NCBI RefSeq assembly: GCF_000014065.1
Contig: NC_008043.1
Coordinates: 749,001 to 813,000 of the forward strand
Origin: Ruegeria sp. TM1040
GTDB taxonomy: Bacteria > Pseudomonadota > Alphaproteobacteria > Rhodobacterales > Rhodobacteraceae
Length of the DNA stretch: 64,000 nt
Reading direction: 5' to 3'
The first letter of the stretch is position 1, and each line of letters begins with the position of its first letter. The notes under the pieces are model-generated. The model was not told where the DNA came from. It saw nothing but the letters and a program-made list of their open reading frames with translations, and searched no databases. This document shows positions 34,195 to 43,142 of this stretch, piece after piece. The translations under genes were made by a program, and so were the position numbers.

Positions 34195-34810
34195 CCTGAT
34201 CAAACTGCACATGCGCGCGCATTGCGGCCTCTGCCCCATTGCGATCATGCGAGAGGATCAGCTCTGCAATCTCGCGATGCTCCAGCGCGGATTGGGCGAT
34301 GGCACCAGGATAGCGATAGCGCGCACGATAATAGGCCATGAGCTTGCGGGCATTGGTCTTGATCATCTCGACCAGGAACGGATTGGCCGCGCCGAGCGCC
34401 ACTGTCTCATGAAAACGCAGATTGAGCTGATAATACCCATCAGGATCAGCGTCGCCCTTCGAGCTGGCGTGGTCTGCGCAGTCCTTCGTAATTCGCTCGA
34501 GTTCGGCGCGCAAATCCGGCGATATTCTTCGCGCCGCAAGCCCTGCGGCCTGCCCTTCCAGTTGCGCATGCACCTCTTGGATGGCGAGGAATTCTTCGAG
34601 CGTGGGTTTGAACAGAACTGCGCCTTTGCGCGGCAGTCGGCGGATCAGGCCGGTAGCCTCCAGTTGGATATAGGCCTCCCGGATCGGGGTGCGTGAGACG
34701 CCGTGATGGGAGGCCAGGGCGGCTTCGTCGATCTCTTGGCCCGGCGCGAGGCGGCCAGCGTCGATGTCCGCAAGGATTGCGCCAATCAGTGTCTCCGTCT
34801 GCCCCGCCAT
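34160..34810 (-). CDS. GntR-family regulator, FCD domain
   Basis: A 216-residue regulator. The N-terminal winged helix ([25 protein letters not shown], in part [15 protein letters not shown]) is FadR-type, and the C-terminal FCD domain shows the metal-binding histidines in NLRFHETV and ALEHREIAE. It lies at the end of the P450 region, convergent with the amidotransferase. It may control that region through the palindrome at 33411, or the nearby paa genes; the first is favoured because the gene overlaps the amidotransferase. Confidence 0.85.
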   Translation of the reverse strand: MAGQTETLIGAILADIDAGRLAPGQEIDEAALASHHGVSRTPIREAYIQLEATGLIRRLPRKGAVLFKPTLEEFLAIQEVHAQLEGQAAGLAARRISPDLRAELERITKDCADHASSKGDADPDGYYQLNLRFHETVALGAANPFLVEMIKTNARKLMAYYRARYRYPGAIAQSALEHREIAELILSHDRNGAEAAMRAHVQFDQVTVMDLLAALG

Positions 34811-35062
34811 TGCGTTCTCCTGTTGCGTGATCCCTGCTTACGGCAGCGTCGGCGGACTTGGCAACTCTGCGCGATGGCATGCAGGCCCATCTCGAATGCG
34901 TTACTGAATTTCCATTTCGTGCATTTTTCGGTTACATTTCACTTGAGCCGAATCATTAGCGGGCGTAGATTGCCCTGCAAGCGCCCCACCAAGTTGAGGC
35001 GCGCTAGGTTACACACCACGTCACACGGGCCGAAGATTGGGCCAGCACCGGAGGAGCCAGCC
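34811..35062. other. Divergent GntR-paaA gap
   Basis: About 250 bases holding the promoters of the GntR gene (-) and paaABCDE (+). GTTAC-containing segments recur at 34910 and 34931, but no clear operator is recognised. GGAGGAG precedes paaA. Confidence 0.4.
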
Positions 35063-36055
35063 ATGTACGCGCAGATGGTCAAATCGACCGGCACGGGAGT
35101 TAAATCTACCGAGGAAATGAGCGCCGAAGAGCGCGCGTTTCAGGCCCGTATCGATGCGGGCGAAAAAATCGAGCCGAAAGACTGGATGCCCGAGGGCTAT
35201 CGCAAGACGCTGATCCGCCAGATCGGCCAGCACGCGCATTCCGAGATTGTCGGCCAGCTGCCCGAGGGCAACTGGATCACCCGCGCACCGACGCTGGAAC
35301 GCAAGGCGATCCTGCTGGCGAAAGTACAAGACGAGGCGGGCCACGGGCTCTATCTCTACTGTGCCGCTGAAACGCTGGGCGTCAGCCGTGACGAGATGAC
35401 CGAGATGCTCTTGGACGGGCGGATGAAGTATTCGTCGATCTTCAACTATCCGACCCTGACATGGGCCGATATGGGTGCTGTCGGCTGGCTCGTGGATGGC
35501 GCGGCGATCATGAACCAGGTGCCGCTGCAGCGCACCTCCTTTGGCCCCTATTCGCGTGCGATGATCCGGGTGTGCAAGGAAGAGAGTTTTCATCAGCGTC
35601 AGGGCTTTGACATCATGATGAAGATGGCGCAGGGCACGCCGCAGCAAAAAGCGATGGCTCAGGATGCGCTCAACCGCTTCTGGTATCCGGCGCTGATGAT
35701 GTTCGGCCCCTCGGACAAGGACTCGGTGCATTCCGCGCAGTCGATGGCGTGGAAAATCAAGATGAACACCAATGACGAGCTGCGCCAGAAGTTCGTCGAT
35801 CAGACCGTGCCACAGGCGGAATACCTCGGCCTAACCGTGCCGGACGAGAACCTCAAATGGAACGAGGAAAAGGGCGGCTACGACTTTTCCGAGCCCGACT
35901 GGGAAGAGTTCTTTGAGGTCATCAAAGGCAACGGCCCCTGCAACACCGACCGCCTGGCCGCGCGCAACAAGGCCTGGGACGACGGCAAATGGGTGCGCGA
36001 GGGCATGATGGCCCACGCCGAAAAGAAACGCGCCCGCAAGATGGCGGCGGAGTAA
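35063..36055 (+). CDS. paaA: Phenylacetyl-CoA epoxidase catalytic subunit PaaA
   Basis: A 330-residue diiron oxygenase subunit that epoxidises phenylacetyl-CoA in the paa pathway. The iron ligands lie in [13 protein letters not shown] and [11 protein letters not shown], two ExxH-type pairs. The ATG at 35063 ([15 protein letters not shown]) has GGAGGAG at 35050-35056; the longer frame upstream crosses the promoter. It is the first gene of paaABCDE. The rest of the pathway (paaG, paaZ, paaJ, paaK) is not in the window. Confidence 0.97.
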   Translation: MYAQMVKSTGTGVKSTEEMSAEERAFQARIDAGEKIEPKDWMPEGYRKTLIRQIGQHAHSEIVGQLPEGNWITRAPTLERKAILLAKVQDEAGHGLYLYCAAETLGVSRDEMTEMLLDGRMKYSSIFNYPTLTWADMGAVGWLVDGAAIMNQVPLQRTSFGPYSRAMIRVCKEESFHQRQGFDIMMKMAQGTPQQKAMAQDALNRFWYPALMMFGPSDKDSVHSAQSMAWKIKMNTNDELRQKFVDQTVPQAEYLGLTVPDENLKWNEEKGGYDFSEPDWEEFFEVIKGNGPCNTDRLAARNKAWDDGKWVREGMMAHAEKKRARKMAAE

Positions 36056-36127
36056 GCACCTCCTTCGTTTTGACATTCCCTGCGGCAGCGCCGGGCGTGC
36101 CCTGCCTCAGCACCGAAAGGACCAAAC

Positions 36128-36412
36128 ATGAAAACCGAATGGCCCCTCTGGGAAATCTTCATCCGCGGCCAGCACGGCCTCAGCCACCGTCACGTCGGCA
36201 GCCTACATGCGCCGGACGCTGAAATGGCGATCAAGAACGCCCGCGACGTCTACACCCGCCGCAATGAAGGTGTGTCAATCTGGGTGGTCGAGGCGGCGCA
36301 GATCACGGCCTCCTCGCCTTCCGAGAAGGGTCCGCTTTACGAACCCTCCGAGAGCAAGGTCTACCGTCACCCATCGTTTTACGACATTCCCGAAGACGTG
36401 GGGGCGATGTGA
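36128..36412 (+). CDS. paaB: Phenylacetyl-CoA epoxidase subunit PaaB
   Basis: A 94-residue small subunit of the epoxidase that helps connect the PaaA and PaaC units. WPLWEIFIRGQHGLSHRHVGS is the conserved N-terminus (quoted in part: WEIFIRGQHGLSHRHVGS). It follows paaA by 72 bases and its stop shares one base with the paaC start (TGATG). Confidence 0.96.
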   Translation: MKTEWPLWEIFIRGQHGLSHRHVGSLHAPDAEMAIKNARDVYTRRNEGVSIWVVEAAQITASSPSEKGPLYEPSESKVYRHPSFYDIPEDVGAM

Positions 36413-37173
36413 TGTCGCACGACGCTGCCTTTTATGAATTCCTCTTGCGGATGGGGGACAACACCCTGATCCTCGGCCATCGCGTCAGCGAATGGTGCGG
36501 TCATGCGCCTGTTCTTGAAGAGGATATCGCGCTTGCCAACACCGCGCTCGATCTCATCGGTCAGACCCAGATGTGGCTTGGACTTGCGGCTGAAGTACAG
36601 GGCGAGGGCAAGACCGCAGATGATCTGGCCTTCCTGCGCGACGCCTGGGATTTTCGCAATCTGCTGCTGGTCGAGATGCCAAACGGCGACTTTGGCCAAA
36701 CCTTGATGCGCCAGTTCCTGTTTGATGCCTGGCATGTGCTGCAACTGCGCGCGCTGACTGGGTCGTCTGACGAACGCATCGCCGCGATTGCGGCAAAAGC
36801 GGTGAAGGAAGCGACCTACCATCTCGAACGCTCTGCCGAGACGGTGGTAGGCCTTGGCGACGGAACCGAGGAAAGCCACGCCAGAATGCAGGCGGCGCTT
36901 GATTACCTTTACCCCTATGTGGGTGAAATGTTCCTGAGCGACGTGGTCGATGCCGCGCTGGTCGAGGCCGGGATTGCGCCGGATCCTGCGAGTTTGCGCG
37001 CGGACTACGATGACACGCTCGCCCGCGTTCTTGGCGAAGCGACGCTGGCGCTCCCCAAGGCGCGCCGCGCCCGTGGTGGGGGCCGCGATGGTAAGATGCA
37101 CACCGAACACCTCGGCCATCTGCTGACCACGATGCAGTGGATGCAGCGCGCCTATCCGGGCGCGACGTGGTAA
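36412..37173 (+). CDS. paaC: Phenylacetyl-CoA epoxidase structural subunit PaaC
   Basis: A 253-residue ferritin-like subunit related to PaaA but catalytically inert in characterised systems. GDNTLILGHRVSEWCGHAP is the characteristic N-terminus and TYHLERSAETVVGLGDGTEES another conserved stretch (in part YHLERSAETVVGLGDG). The ATG at 36412 is chosen; the GTG just before it at 36409 lies inside the paaB stop. A repeat element of about 80 bases separates it from paaD. Confidence 0.96.
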   Translation: MSHDAAFYEFLLRMGDNTLILGHRVSEWCGHAPVLEEDIALANTALDLIGQTQMWLGLAAEVQGEGKTADDLAFLRDAWDFRNLLLVEMPNGDFGQTLMRQFLFDAWHVLQLRALTGSSDERIAAIAAKAVKEATYHLERSAETVVGLGDGTEESHARMQAALDYLYPYVGEMFLSDVVDAALVEAGIAPDPASLRADYDDTLARVLGEATLALPKARRARGGGRDGKMHTEHLGHLLTTMQWMQRAYPGATW

Positions 37174-37203
37174 TGTTTTTGCTGCGCTTTCCTTTTGCCC
37201 AGA

Positions 37204-37286
37204 GGGCCACGTCCGGCCCGGCGGGGTGGGCGGGGAACGCCCGCCCCGTGGGGGGCGGGACGGGCGTGGCCCGGCCTATCGGCCGG
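37204..37286 (+). repeat. Two-hairpin intergenic repeat, copy C
   Basis: A diverged member. The outer arms GGGCCACG and CGTGGCCC, the inner GTGGGCG/CGCCCGC pair and the trailing CCGGCC-TATC-GGCCGG hairpin keep the pairing of copies A and B while the bases differ. It lies between paaC and paaD. Confidence 0.65.
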
Positions 37287-37300
37287 ACCGGAGGTTCATC

Positions 37301-37777
37301 GTGACCGACACGCAATCCAACCAACCCGCCCTCGCGCAGATCTGGGAATGGCTTGACGCGGTGCCCGATCCGGAAATCCCAGTGATCTCGCTCGTCGATC
37401 TTGGGATCGTGCGCAATGTTGAATGGGGTGACGATCGCCTCATCGTCACGCTGACGCCGACCTATTCGGGCTGCCCGGCCACCTCGGTCATTCGACTGGA
37501 TGTGGAAACTGCGCTGGCGGCGCATGGGATCGAACGCGTTGAGATCAAAACACAAATTGCGCCACCCTGGACCACCGACTGGCTCTCGGACAAGGGACGC
37601 GCACGGCTTGAGGAATATGGCATTGCCCCCCCCTCCCCTGCCGGTGGTCCCGATCATTGCCCGCGCTGCGGCAGCCCGGATGTGACCCGCGTGAGCCAGT
37701 TTGGCTCCACCCCTTGCAAGGCCCATTGGCGCTGTACCAGCTGCCTTGAGCCATTCGACTATTTCAAGTGTATCTGA
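37301..37777 (+). CDS. paaD: PaaD, DUF59 Fe-S maturation protein for the epoxidase
   Basis: A 158-residue protein. The N-terminal DUF59 domain contains DPEIPVISLVDLGIVR, and the C-terminus is a cysteine cluster (CPRCGSPDVTRVSQFGS, then CKAHWRCTSC). PaaD is thought to help assemble the iron-sulfur or diiron sites of the epoxidase. The GTG at 37301 is fixed by GGAGG seven to eleven bases before it; the longer reading crosses the repeat. It follows paaC after a 127-base gap and precedes paaE by 13 bases. Confidence 0.95.
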   Translation: MTDTQSNQPALAQIWEWLDAVPDPEIPVISLVDLGIVRNVEWGDDRLIVTLTPTYSGCPATSVIRLDVETALAAHGIERVEIKTQIAPPWTTDWLSDKGRARLEEYGIAPPSPAGGPDHCPRCGSPDVTRVSQFGSTPCKAHWRCTSCLEPFDYFKCI

Positions 37778-37790
37778 GGAGGCTCGCTCC

Positions 37791-38861
37791 ATGGCCCGCT
37801 TTCACCCTCTCGAAGTCACCGACATCAAGAAAACCATCCGCGACGCGGTTGTGGTCACGCTGAAGCCCCTCAATGGTGCGGCTGCGGAGTTCGACTTTAC
37901 CCAAGGCCAATATCTGACGTTCCGGCGTGATTTTGACGGCACCGAGCTGCGCCGCAGCTATTCGATCTGTGCGGGCAAGGACGAAGGCATCCTGCAGGTC
38001 GGCATCAAGCGCGTGGATGGCGGGGCCTTTTCCACCTGGGCCAATACGGTCCTCAAGGTCGGTGACACGGTCGAAGCGATGCCGCCGCAGGGGCGGTTTT
38101 TCACCGATCTCGATGCCGCCGCCGAGAAACACTATCTCGGCTTTGCCGGGGGCTCTGGCATCACGCCGGTGCTGTCGATCCTGAAGACCACCCTGCAGGC
38201 AGAGCCTCAGTCTCGTTTCACGCTGGTCTACGCCAACAAGGGCATCAACTCGATCATGTTCCGCGAGGAAATCGAGGATCTGAAGAACCGCTACATGGGG
38301 CGCCTGTCCGTCATTCATGTGCTGGAAACAGATGCGCAAGAGGTCGATCTCTTCACCGGTCTGGTGACGCAGGAGAAATGCGCCGAGCTGTTTGAGCGCT
38401 GGATTCCGATCCAGAGCGTCGACACGGCGTTTATCTGTGGACCCGAACCGATGATGCTCGGCATAGCCGAAGCCCTGCGCACGGCAGGGCTCTCGGATGA
38501 GCAGATCAAGTTCGAGCTCTTCGCGTCCAATCAGCCGGGGCGGGCTGCAAAGAAGGCCACAAGTGGTGATGCAGCGGCCAGCGCCCCGGTCACGGCGGCG
38601 ATCACGCTGGATGGGGCCACGCGCTCTGTCACCCTGGATCGCAATACCAGCGTTCTGGAAGCCGCTCTGGAAAATGCGATGGACGCGCCCTGGTCCTGTC
38701 GGGCGGGCGTGTGTTCCACCTGCCGCTGCCGCGTCATCGAGGGCGAGGTCGAAATGGCCGCGAACCATGCGCTTGAAGATGACGAAGTGGCCAAAGGCTT
38801 CGTGCTCTCCTGCCAAGCTTACCCGCTGAGCGACGCCCTTGTGGTGAGCTACGACGAGTAG
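37791..38861 (+). CDS. paaE: Phenylacetyl-CoA epoxidase reductase PaaE
   Basis: A 356-residue ferredoxin-NADP-type reductase that supplies electrons to PaaA. FAD binding is shown by RRSYSIC (residues 54-60), NAD(P) binding by GFAGGSGITPVLS, and the C-terminal [2Fe-2S] site by cysteines 303, 308, 311 and 341. The ATG at 37791 follows TGAGGAGG. It is the last paa gene in this cluster; a weak GC hairpin (GGGCC-GCA-GGCCC) lies at 38892-38904. Confidence 0.96.
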   Translation: MARFHPLEVTDIKKTIRDAVVVTLKPLNGAAAEFDFTQGQYLTFRRDFDGTELRRSYSICAGKDEGILQVGIKRVDGGAFSTWANTVLKVGDTVEAMPPQGRFFTDLDAAAEKHYLGFAGGSGITPVLSILKTTLQAEPQSRFTLVYANKGINSIMFREEIEDLKNRYMGRLSVIHVLETDAQEVDLFTGLVTQEKCAELFERWIPIQSVDTAFICGPEPMMLGIAEALRTAGLSDEQIKFELFASNQPGRAAKKATSGDAAASAPVTAAITLDGATRSVTLDRNTSVLEAALENAMDAPWSCRAGVCSTCRCRVIEGEVEMAANHALEDDEVAKGFVLSCQAYPLSDALVVSYDE

Positions 38862-39005
38862 TCTGATAGACCCCGCCTGATCGCGCCGGCGGGGCCGCAG
38901 GCCCTGTGGAATGTGTCGATTTGGCCTTTCGGCTGGACCTCCTGAGGCACGCGCCCTAACGTCCCGACAGATCACCTAAGACATTCCAAAATCCGAGGTT
39001 CCCCT

Positions 39006-39869
39006 ATGGCTGTCGGCAAGACCATTCGTACTTATTTCAACGGCCAGTGGCATGACGGCGATGTGCCGATCATGTCCGCCGCCGATCACGCCGCGTGGCT
39101 CGGCTCTTCCATTTTTGACGGCGCGCGCTGGTTTGATGGGGTGAGCCCGGATCTTGATAAACACTGCGCGCGGGCCAATGCCTCTGCCGAGGCGCTGATG
39201 ATGGCGGCCACCGTGCCTGCCGACGAGATGGTCGAGATTGTGCGCGAGGGTCTGAAAGGATTCTCCCCCGATAGCGCGGTCTATATCCGCCCGATGTACT
39301 GGGCGACTGATGGGGACCAGACCCTGATCGCGCCGGCGCCCGAGGCGACCCAATTTGCCATCAGCCTCGAAGAAATTCCGATGGCAGCAGAGAGCGCGTC
39401 TGCGACGCTGACCCGCACCCAATTTCGCCGCCCGGTGTTGGAATCTTCGGTGGTCAATGCCAAGGCCGGCTGTCTTTATCCCAACAATGCCCGCATGTTA
39501 CGCGAGGCACGCGCCAAGGGCTTCACCAATACGCTCACCTGCGATGTGATGGGGAATGTGGCCGAAACCGCCACCGCCAATATCTTCATGGTGAAGGATG
39601 GCGAAGTCTTTACCCCGATTGCAAATGGCACCTTTCTGGCGGGGATCACCCGCGCGCGCCACATCGAGAACATGCGCGCAGATGGGATCACCGTACATGA
39701 GGCGGTGCTGAGTTATGCCCATTTTGAGACTGCGGATGAGGTCTTTATGTCCGGCAACATGTCCAAGGTCACACCGGTCACCGCTTTTGACGATGTGAGC
39801 TATCAACACGGCCCAGTCACTCGCCGTGTGCGCGAGCTCTACTGGGATTGGGCGAAATCCGGGGCCTGA
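39006..39869 (+). CDS. Class IV aminotransferase (branched-chain type)
   Basis: A 287-residue fold-type IV PLP aminotransferase. VNAKAGCLYPNNARM carries the PLP lysine, and VAETATANIFMVKDG is the conserved cofactor loop. It is close to IlvE, which transaminates leucine, isoleucine and valine, but lies away from other branched-chain genes, so a D-amino-acid or other specificity is not excluded. It is 144 bases beyond paaE and probably its own unit. Confidence 0.88.
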   Translation: MAVGKTIRTYFNGQWHDGDVPIMSAADHAAWLGSSIFDGARWFDGVSPDLDKHCARANASAEALMMAATVPADEMVEIVREGLKGFSPDSAVYIRPMYWATDGDQTLIAPAPEATQFAISLEEIPMAAESASATLTRTQFRRPVLESSVVNAKAGCLYPNNARMLREARAKGFTNTLTCDVMGNVAETATANIFMVKDGEVFTPIANGTFLAGITRARHIENMRADGITVHEAVLSYAHFETADEVFMSGNMSKVTPVTAFDDVSYQHGPVTRRVRELYWDWAKSGA

Positions 39870-40026
39870 AACGGCGCAATCTCTCGCCTCATCCCAGACC
39901 TCTGGCCAAGTACATCCATCCCGTGCTGAAGCGCTGCGGATCTTTGGGGCATCGCGGCGTGCGAGTTCTATTGCGCGGGGTGGTTGCATCCGCCAATATG
40001 ACATGAAGAAGTCAGCAGAGGTTTAG

Positions 40027-40482
40027 ATGCGCAAGTTTCTTGTCGTGTTGGACGACAGCCGAGAATGCCTGAATGCGATGCGCTTTGCCGCGATGCGCGC
40101 CGCCAATACTGGCGGTGGCGTCGTCATCCTGTCGGTGATCCCGCCGGATGAATTCAATCACTGGATCGGGGTCGGTGAAGTCATGCGTGAAGAGGCGCGC
40201 GAACGGATTCATGCGCATTTTGAGGTCTTCGCGAAATGGATGCGCGACCGGCAGGGCGTGGACCCGGAACTGGTGATCCGCGAAGGCGATACGGTTCCCG
40301 AAATCCTCGCCCAGATCGAAGCGGATCCCGAGGTGGGTGTTCTGGTGCTGGGCGCGGCCAGCGATCGCAAGGGCCCCGGCCCGATCGTGACACAACTGAC
40401 CCGGACGGCAGGCACGCTGCCGTTTCCGATCACAATTGTGCCTGGCGATATGTCGAAAGAGCGGCTTGAAGCAATCACCTGA
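40027..40482 (+). CDS. UspA-family universal stress protein
   Basis: A 151-residue single-domain Usp protein. KFLVVLDDSRECLNAMRFA opens the fold and VLVLGAASDRKGPGPIV resembles the ATP-binding G-2x-G-9x-G region. It likely binds nucleotide as a dimer in stress or growth-arrest conditions. It is a lone gene between the aminotransferase and the convergent lipoprotein genes. Confidence 0.88.
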   Translation: MRKFLVVLDDSRECLNAMRFAAMRAANTGGGVVILSVIPPDEFNHWIGVGEVMREEARERIHAHFEVFAKWMRDRQGVDPELVIREGDTVPEILAQIEADPEVGVLVLGAASDRKGPGPIVTQLTRTAGTLPFPITIVPGDMSKERLEAIT

Positions 40483-40655
40483 GCAGGGCTTGCTCGCTTT
40501 GGACCCGCTCGTGGCGCGGCCCTGAAGACAGCTATGTGCAGTCGTGGCATTGCGCCCTGGTGGGTGGCATCACCGCGCGGCCGGTCTTGAGAGAATAAAT
40601 CGATCGATTGCCTATCAGGACACGACCCAAACACGGTGGACCAAACACGGCTGGT
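40483..40655. other. Gap between the Usp gene and the lipoprotein genes
   Basis: A convergent gap. A short GAGCA/TGCTC hairpin follows the Usp stop; nothing else is recognised. Confidence 0.4.
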
Positions 40656-40802
40656 TCAGTCGCCCCAGACCACCCCGACACGAGCCTCACCAGAGATATG
40701 AATGCCGGGGTCTGTCGGCTCGACCGGCTCCTTGAGAGGGGCGCCACTGTAGTCGCAGCCGGAGATCCCCATCAGGCACAGGAACAACGCTGCGCGCATC
40801 AT
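40656..40802 (-). CDS. Small lipoprotein
   Basis: A 48-residue predicted lipoprotein. The N-terminus MMRAALFLCLMGISGC has a short hydrophobic stretch and a lipobox ending at Cys16; the rest is DYSGAPLKEPVEPTDPGIHI and a tail ending VGVVWGD. It starts in the stop of the other small lipoprotein (ATGA, 40799-40802), so both are translationally coupled. The tail GIHISGEARVGVVW resembles GVHVGGAIGV of its partner. No function is known; it lies at the end of the argH transcript. Confidence 0.7.
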   Translation of the reverse strand: MMRAALFLCLMGISGCDYSGAPLKEPVEPTDPGIHISGEARVGVVWGD

Positions 40803-40975
40803 AGGCCAATGCTCACGCTTACGGGACCTTTCCGGACCCCGATTGCGCCGCCGACATGCACGCCGCTGCCGGAAATCCCAAGACCCGCATTGAGGCTCGG
40901 ACGCACCGGCTCCCCATCCGCACCGCATGCTGCAAGCAGCGCCGCTACACCCAAACACATCAGAACGCGGGTCAT
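40799..40975 (-). CDS. Small lipoprotein downstream of argH
   Basis: A 58-residue predicted lipoprotein. MTRVLMCLGVAALLAAC has a clear lipobox (LLAAC, Cys17), followed by a glycine-rich tail (NAGLGISGSGVHVGGAIGV). AAGGAGAG seven bases before the ATG is a strong ribosome site. It begins 24 bases after the argH stop on the same strand. Short lipoprotein genes after argH are seen in other Rhodobacteraceae from memory; no function is established. Confidence 0.75.
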   Translation of the reverse strand: MTRVLMCLGVAALLAACGADGEPVRPSLNAGLGISGSGVHVGGAIGVRKGPVSVSIGL

Positions 40976-40999
40976 GTTATCTCTCCTTGTCTCAGGGGG

Positions 41000-42391
41000 T
41001 TAGCCCAAGATCTCTTTCCAACGCGCCACCTGCGCGCGTACCTGCGCGGGAGCGGTGCCGCCGTAAGACATGCGCGAGTTTACTGAATTCTCCACGCCCA
41101 ACACGGTAAAGATATCCTCGGTGATGCCCTCATGCACAGACTTCATGTCTTCAAGGCTCAGATCCGGCAGATCCACGCCGCGGCCCTCGGCCATCGCGAC
41201 GAGCGCGCCGGTCACATGGTGGGCATCCCGGAACGGCACTTTCAGGACCCGCACCATCCAGTCCGCCAGATCGGTGGCCGTCGAGAAACCGGACCCCGCC
41301 GCGGCCGCAAGGCTTTCGCGGTTGCCGGTCATGTCCTTCACCATGCCTTCCATCGCAGCAAGTGCGAGCATCCAGTTATCGGCGGCGTCAAAGACCTGCT
41401 CTTTGTCTTCCTGCATGTCCTTGGAATAGGCCAGCGGCAGGCCCTTCATCACCATCATCAGCGCCGTGTTAGCGCCAAAGATCCGTCCCACCTTGGCGCG
41501 GATCAGTTCGGCGGCGTCTGGGTTTTTCTTTTGCGGCATGATCGAGGAGCCAGTGGAGAAACGATCCGAAAGCGTCACAAAGCGGAACTGCGCCGAGGAC
41601 CAGATCACCAGTTCTTCGGCAAAGCGCGACAGATGCATGGCGCAGATAGAGGCAACCGAGAGGAACTCCAGCGCGAAGTCACGATCCGACACCGCATCGA
41701 GCGAATTGGCCGTCGGGCGATCAAACCCCAGCGCCTTGGCGGTCATCTCGCGATCAATCGGGAACGAAGTCCCTGCCAGCGCCGCAGAACCCAGGGGCGA
41801 CTCGTTCATGCGCTTGCGCGCATCGCGCACCCGGCTGAGGTCGCGGCCAAACATCTCCACATAGGCCATCATGTGATGCCCCCATGTGACCGGCTGCGCG
41901 GTTTGCAGATGGGTAAAGCCCGGCATCACCCAATCCGCGCCAGCCTCGGCCTGATCGACCAGCGCTTTGATCAGCGCGAGAAGACCCTTTTCAGCGGCAT
42001 CGAATTGGTCGCGCACCCAGAGTTTGAAATCGGTTGCGACCTGGTCGTTGCGCGAGCGACCTGTATGCAGACGACCTGCAGGCTCGCCAATGATCTCTTT
42101 GAGGCGCGCTTCGACATTCATGTGAATGTCTTCGAGCGCAGTAGAGAACTGAAAACTGCCGCTTTCAATCTCTGACAAAACGGTGAGCAGCCCTTCACGG
42201 ATCGCCTCGGCGTCATTATCCGTAATGACACCGGTCGCGGCGAGCATCGCCGCATGAGCCCGAGAGCCAGCAATATCCTGCGCTGCCATGCGCTGGTCGA
42301 ACCCGATAGAGGCATTAATTGCCTCCATGATCGCGTCCGGTCCGGCGGCAAAGCGGCCGCCCCACATCTGGTTCGAGGTCTTGTCTGTCAT
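41000..42391 (-). CDS. argH: Argininosuccinate lyase
   Basis: A 463-residue enzyme of the aspartase/fumarase superfamily that splits argininosuccinate to arginine and fumarate in arginine synthesis. The signature is [12 protein letters not shown] with the catalytic serine; [17 protein letters not shown] is the substrate loop. It starts only 20 bases from the divergent tlpA-like gene, so one or both promoters must lie inside the neighbouring coding sequence. Two small lipoprotein genes follow on its transcript. Confidence 0.97.
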   Translation of the reverse strand: MTDKTSNQMWGGRFAAGPDAIMEAINASIGFDQRMAAQDIAGSRAHAAMLAATGVITDNDAEAIREGLLTVLSEIESGSFQFSTALEDIHMNVEARLKEIIGEPAGRLHTGRSRNDQVATDFKLWVRDQFDAAEKGLLALIKALVDQAEAGADWVMPGFTHLQTAQPVTWGHHMMAYVEMFGRDLSRVRDARKRMNESPLGSAALAGTSFPIDREMTAKALGFDRPTANSLDAVSDRDFALEFLSVASICAMHLSRFAEELVIWSSAQFRFVTLSDRFSTGSSIMPQKKNPDAAELIRAKVGRIFGANTALMMVMKGLPLAYSKDMQEDKEQVFDAADNWMLALAAMEGMVKDMTGNRESLAAAAGSGFSTATDLADWMVRVLKVPFRDAHHVTGALVAMAEGRGVDLPDLSLEDMKSVHEGITEDIFTVLGVENSVNSRMSYGGTAPAQVRAQVARWKEILG

Positions 42392-42411
42392 GGCCCAACC
42401 TTGGAGATACT

Positions 42412-42975
42412 ATGCGTATTGTTCGTCAGCTTTCCCTTTATATGGCCCTTGCCCTAGGTGCAAATGCCGCCTTCGGTGCCGACCTCAGCGCGGTAGAAGC
42501 CCTGCGCGAGGGCGACATGAAGAAACTGGTCTTTCACACCGAGGCAAAACCGGCGTCTGATGCGACGTTCGAGCTGGCGGATGAGGCCGGTCAGGGGCAT
42601 CTGTCCGACTATGAGGGCAAGTATGTCTTGCTGAACTTCTGGGCCACATGGTGCCCGCCCTGCCGCAAGGAAATGCCGATGCTATCGGCGCTGCAGGAGG
42701 AATTTGGCGGCGACAGCTTTGAGGTCGTGACCTTGGCGACGGGGCGTAACAACCCGGCCGGGATCAAGAAATTCTTCGACGAAATCGGTGTCACCAACCT
42801 GCCACGTCACCAAGACCCCAAGAGCGCCGTGGCGCGCGACATGACGGTACTGGGTCTGCCCATCACCGTGATCCTCGATCCAAAAGGCAATGAGATTGCG
42901 CGTCTGCGCGGTGAAGCGGACTGGAATTCCGACAGTGCGCGGGCGGTCATTCGCGCCTTGGTTGCGGGATCCTGA
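42412..42975 (+). CDS. TlpA-like thiol:disulfide thioredoxin
   Basis: A 187-residue secreted or membrane-tethered thioredoxin. The N-terminus MRIVRQLSLYMALALGANAAFG is a signal sequence or anchor (in part: LYMALALGANAAFG), and the redox site is WCPPC at residues 80-84. The cis-proline region is VLGLPITVIL. TlpA-type proteins keep periplasmic thiols reduced, for example in cytochrome c and oxidase assembly. It diverges from argH, an arrangement often seen in this family of bacteria. A hairpin follows its stop. Confidence 0.9.
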   Translation: MRIVRQLSLYMALALGANAAFGADLSAVEALREGDMKKLVFHTEAKPASDATFELADEAGQGHLSDYEGKYVLLNFWATWCPPCRKEMPMLSALQEEFGGDSFEVVTLATGRNNPAGIKKFFDEIGVTNLPRHQDPKSAVARDMTVLGLPITVILDPKGNEIARLRGEADWNSDSARAVIRALVAGS

Positions 42976-42991
42976 GGCTGCTCTCTCGGTC

Positions 42992-43020
42992 GGCGGGACC
43001 CTGTGTTCCAGGGTCCTGCC
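42992..43020 (+). terminator. Terminator hairpin after the tlpA-like gene
   Basis: GGCGGGACCCTG pairs with CAGGGTCCTGCC around TGTTC, one G-T pair. There is no T-run afterwards. Confidence 0.55.
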
Positions 43021-43142
43021 GAGGGTAACTAAAATTCGCGTTTTAATTCCTGCTCAACTCTTTTGAGAGACGGTAGAGTTCAATTTACAACTCGGATGGC
43101 TTCCCTTGCGCAAGGGCACCGCAAACCGTTGGGGCTGAGAAC

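Noticed and set aside
40483-41000. tRNA or other RNA gene in gaps around argH and the Usp gene
   Set aside because: No cloverleaf, T-loop (GTTCGA-like) or acceptor pairing was found there or in the other gaps inspected.
42992-43020. Riboswitch or RNA gene between tlpA and the EAL gene
   Set aside because: The only structure is a simple hairpin right after the tlpA-like stop, better explained as a terminator.
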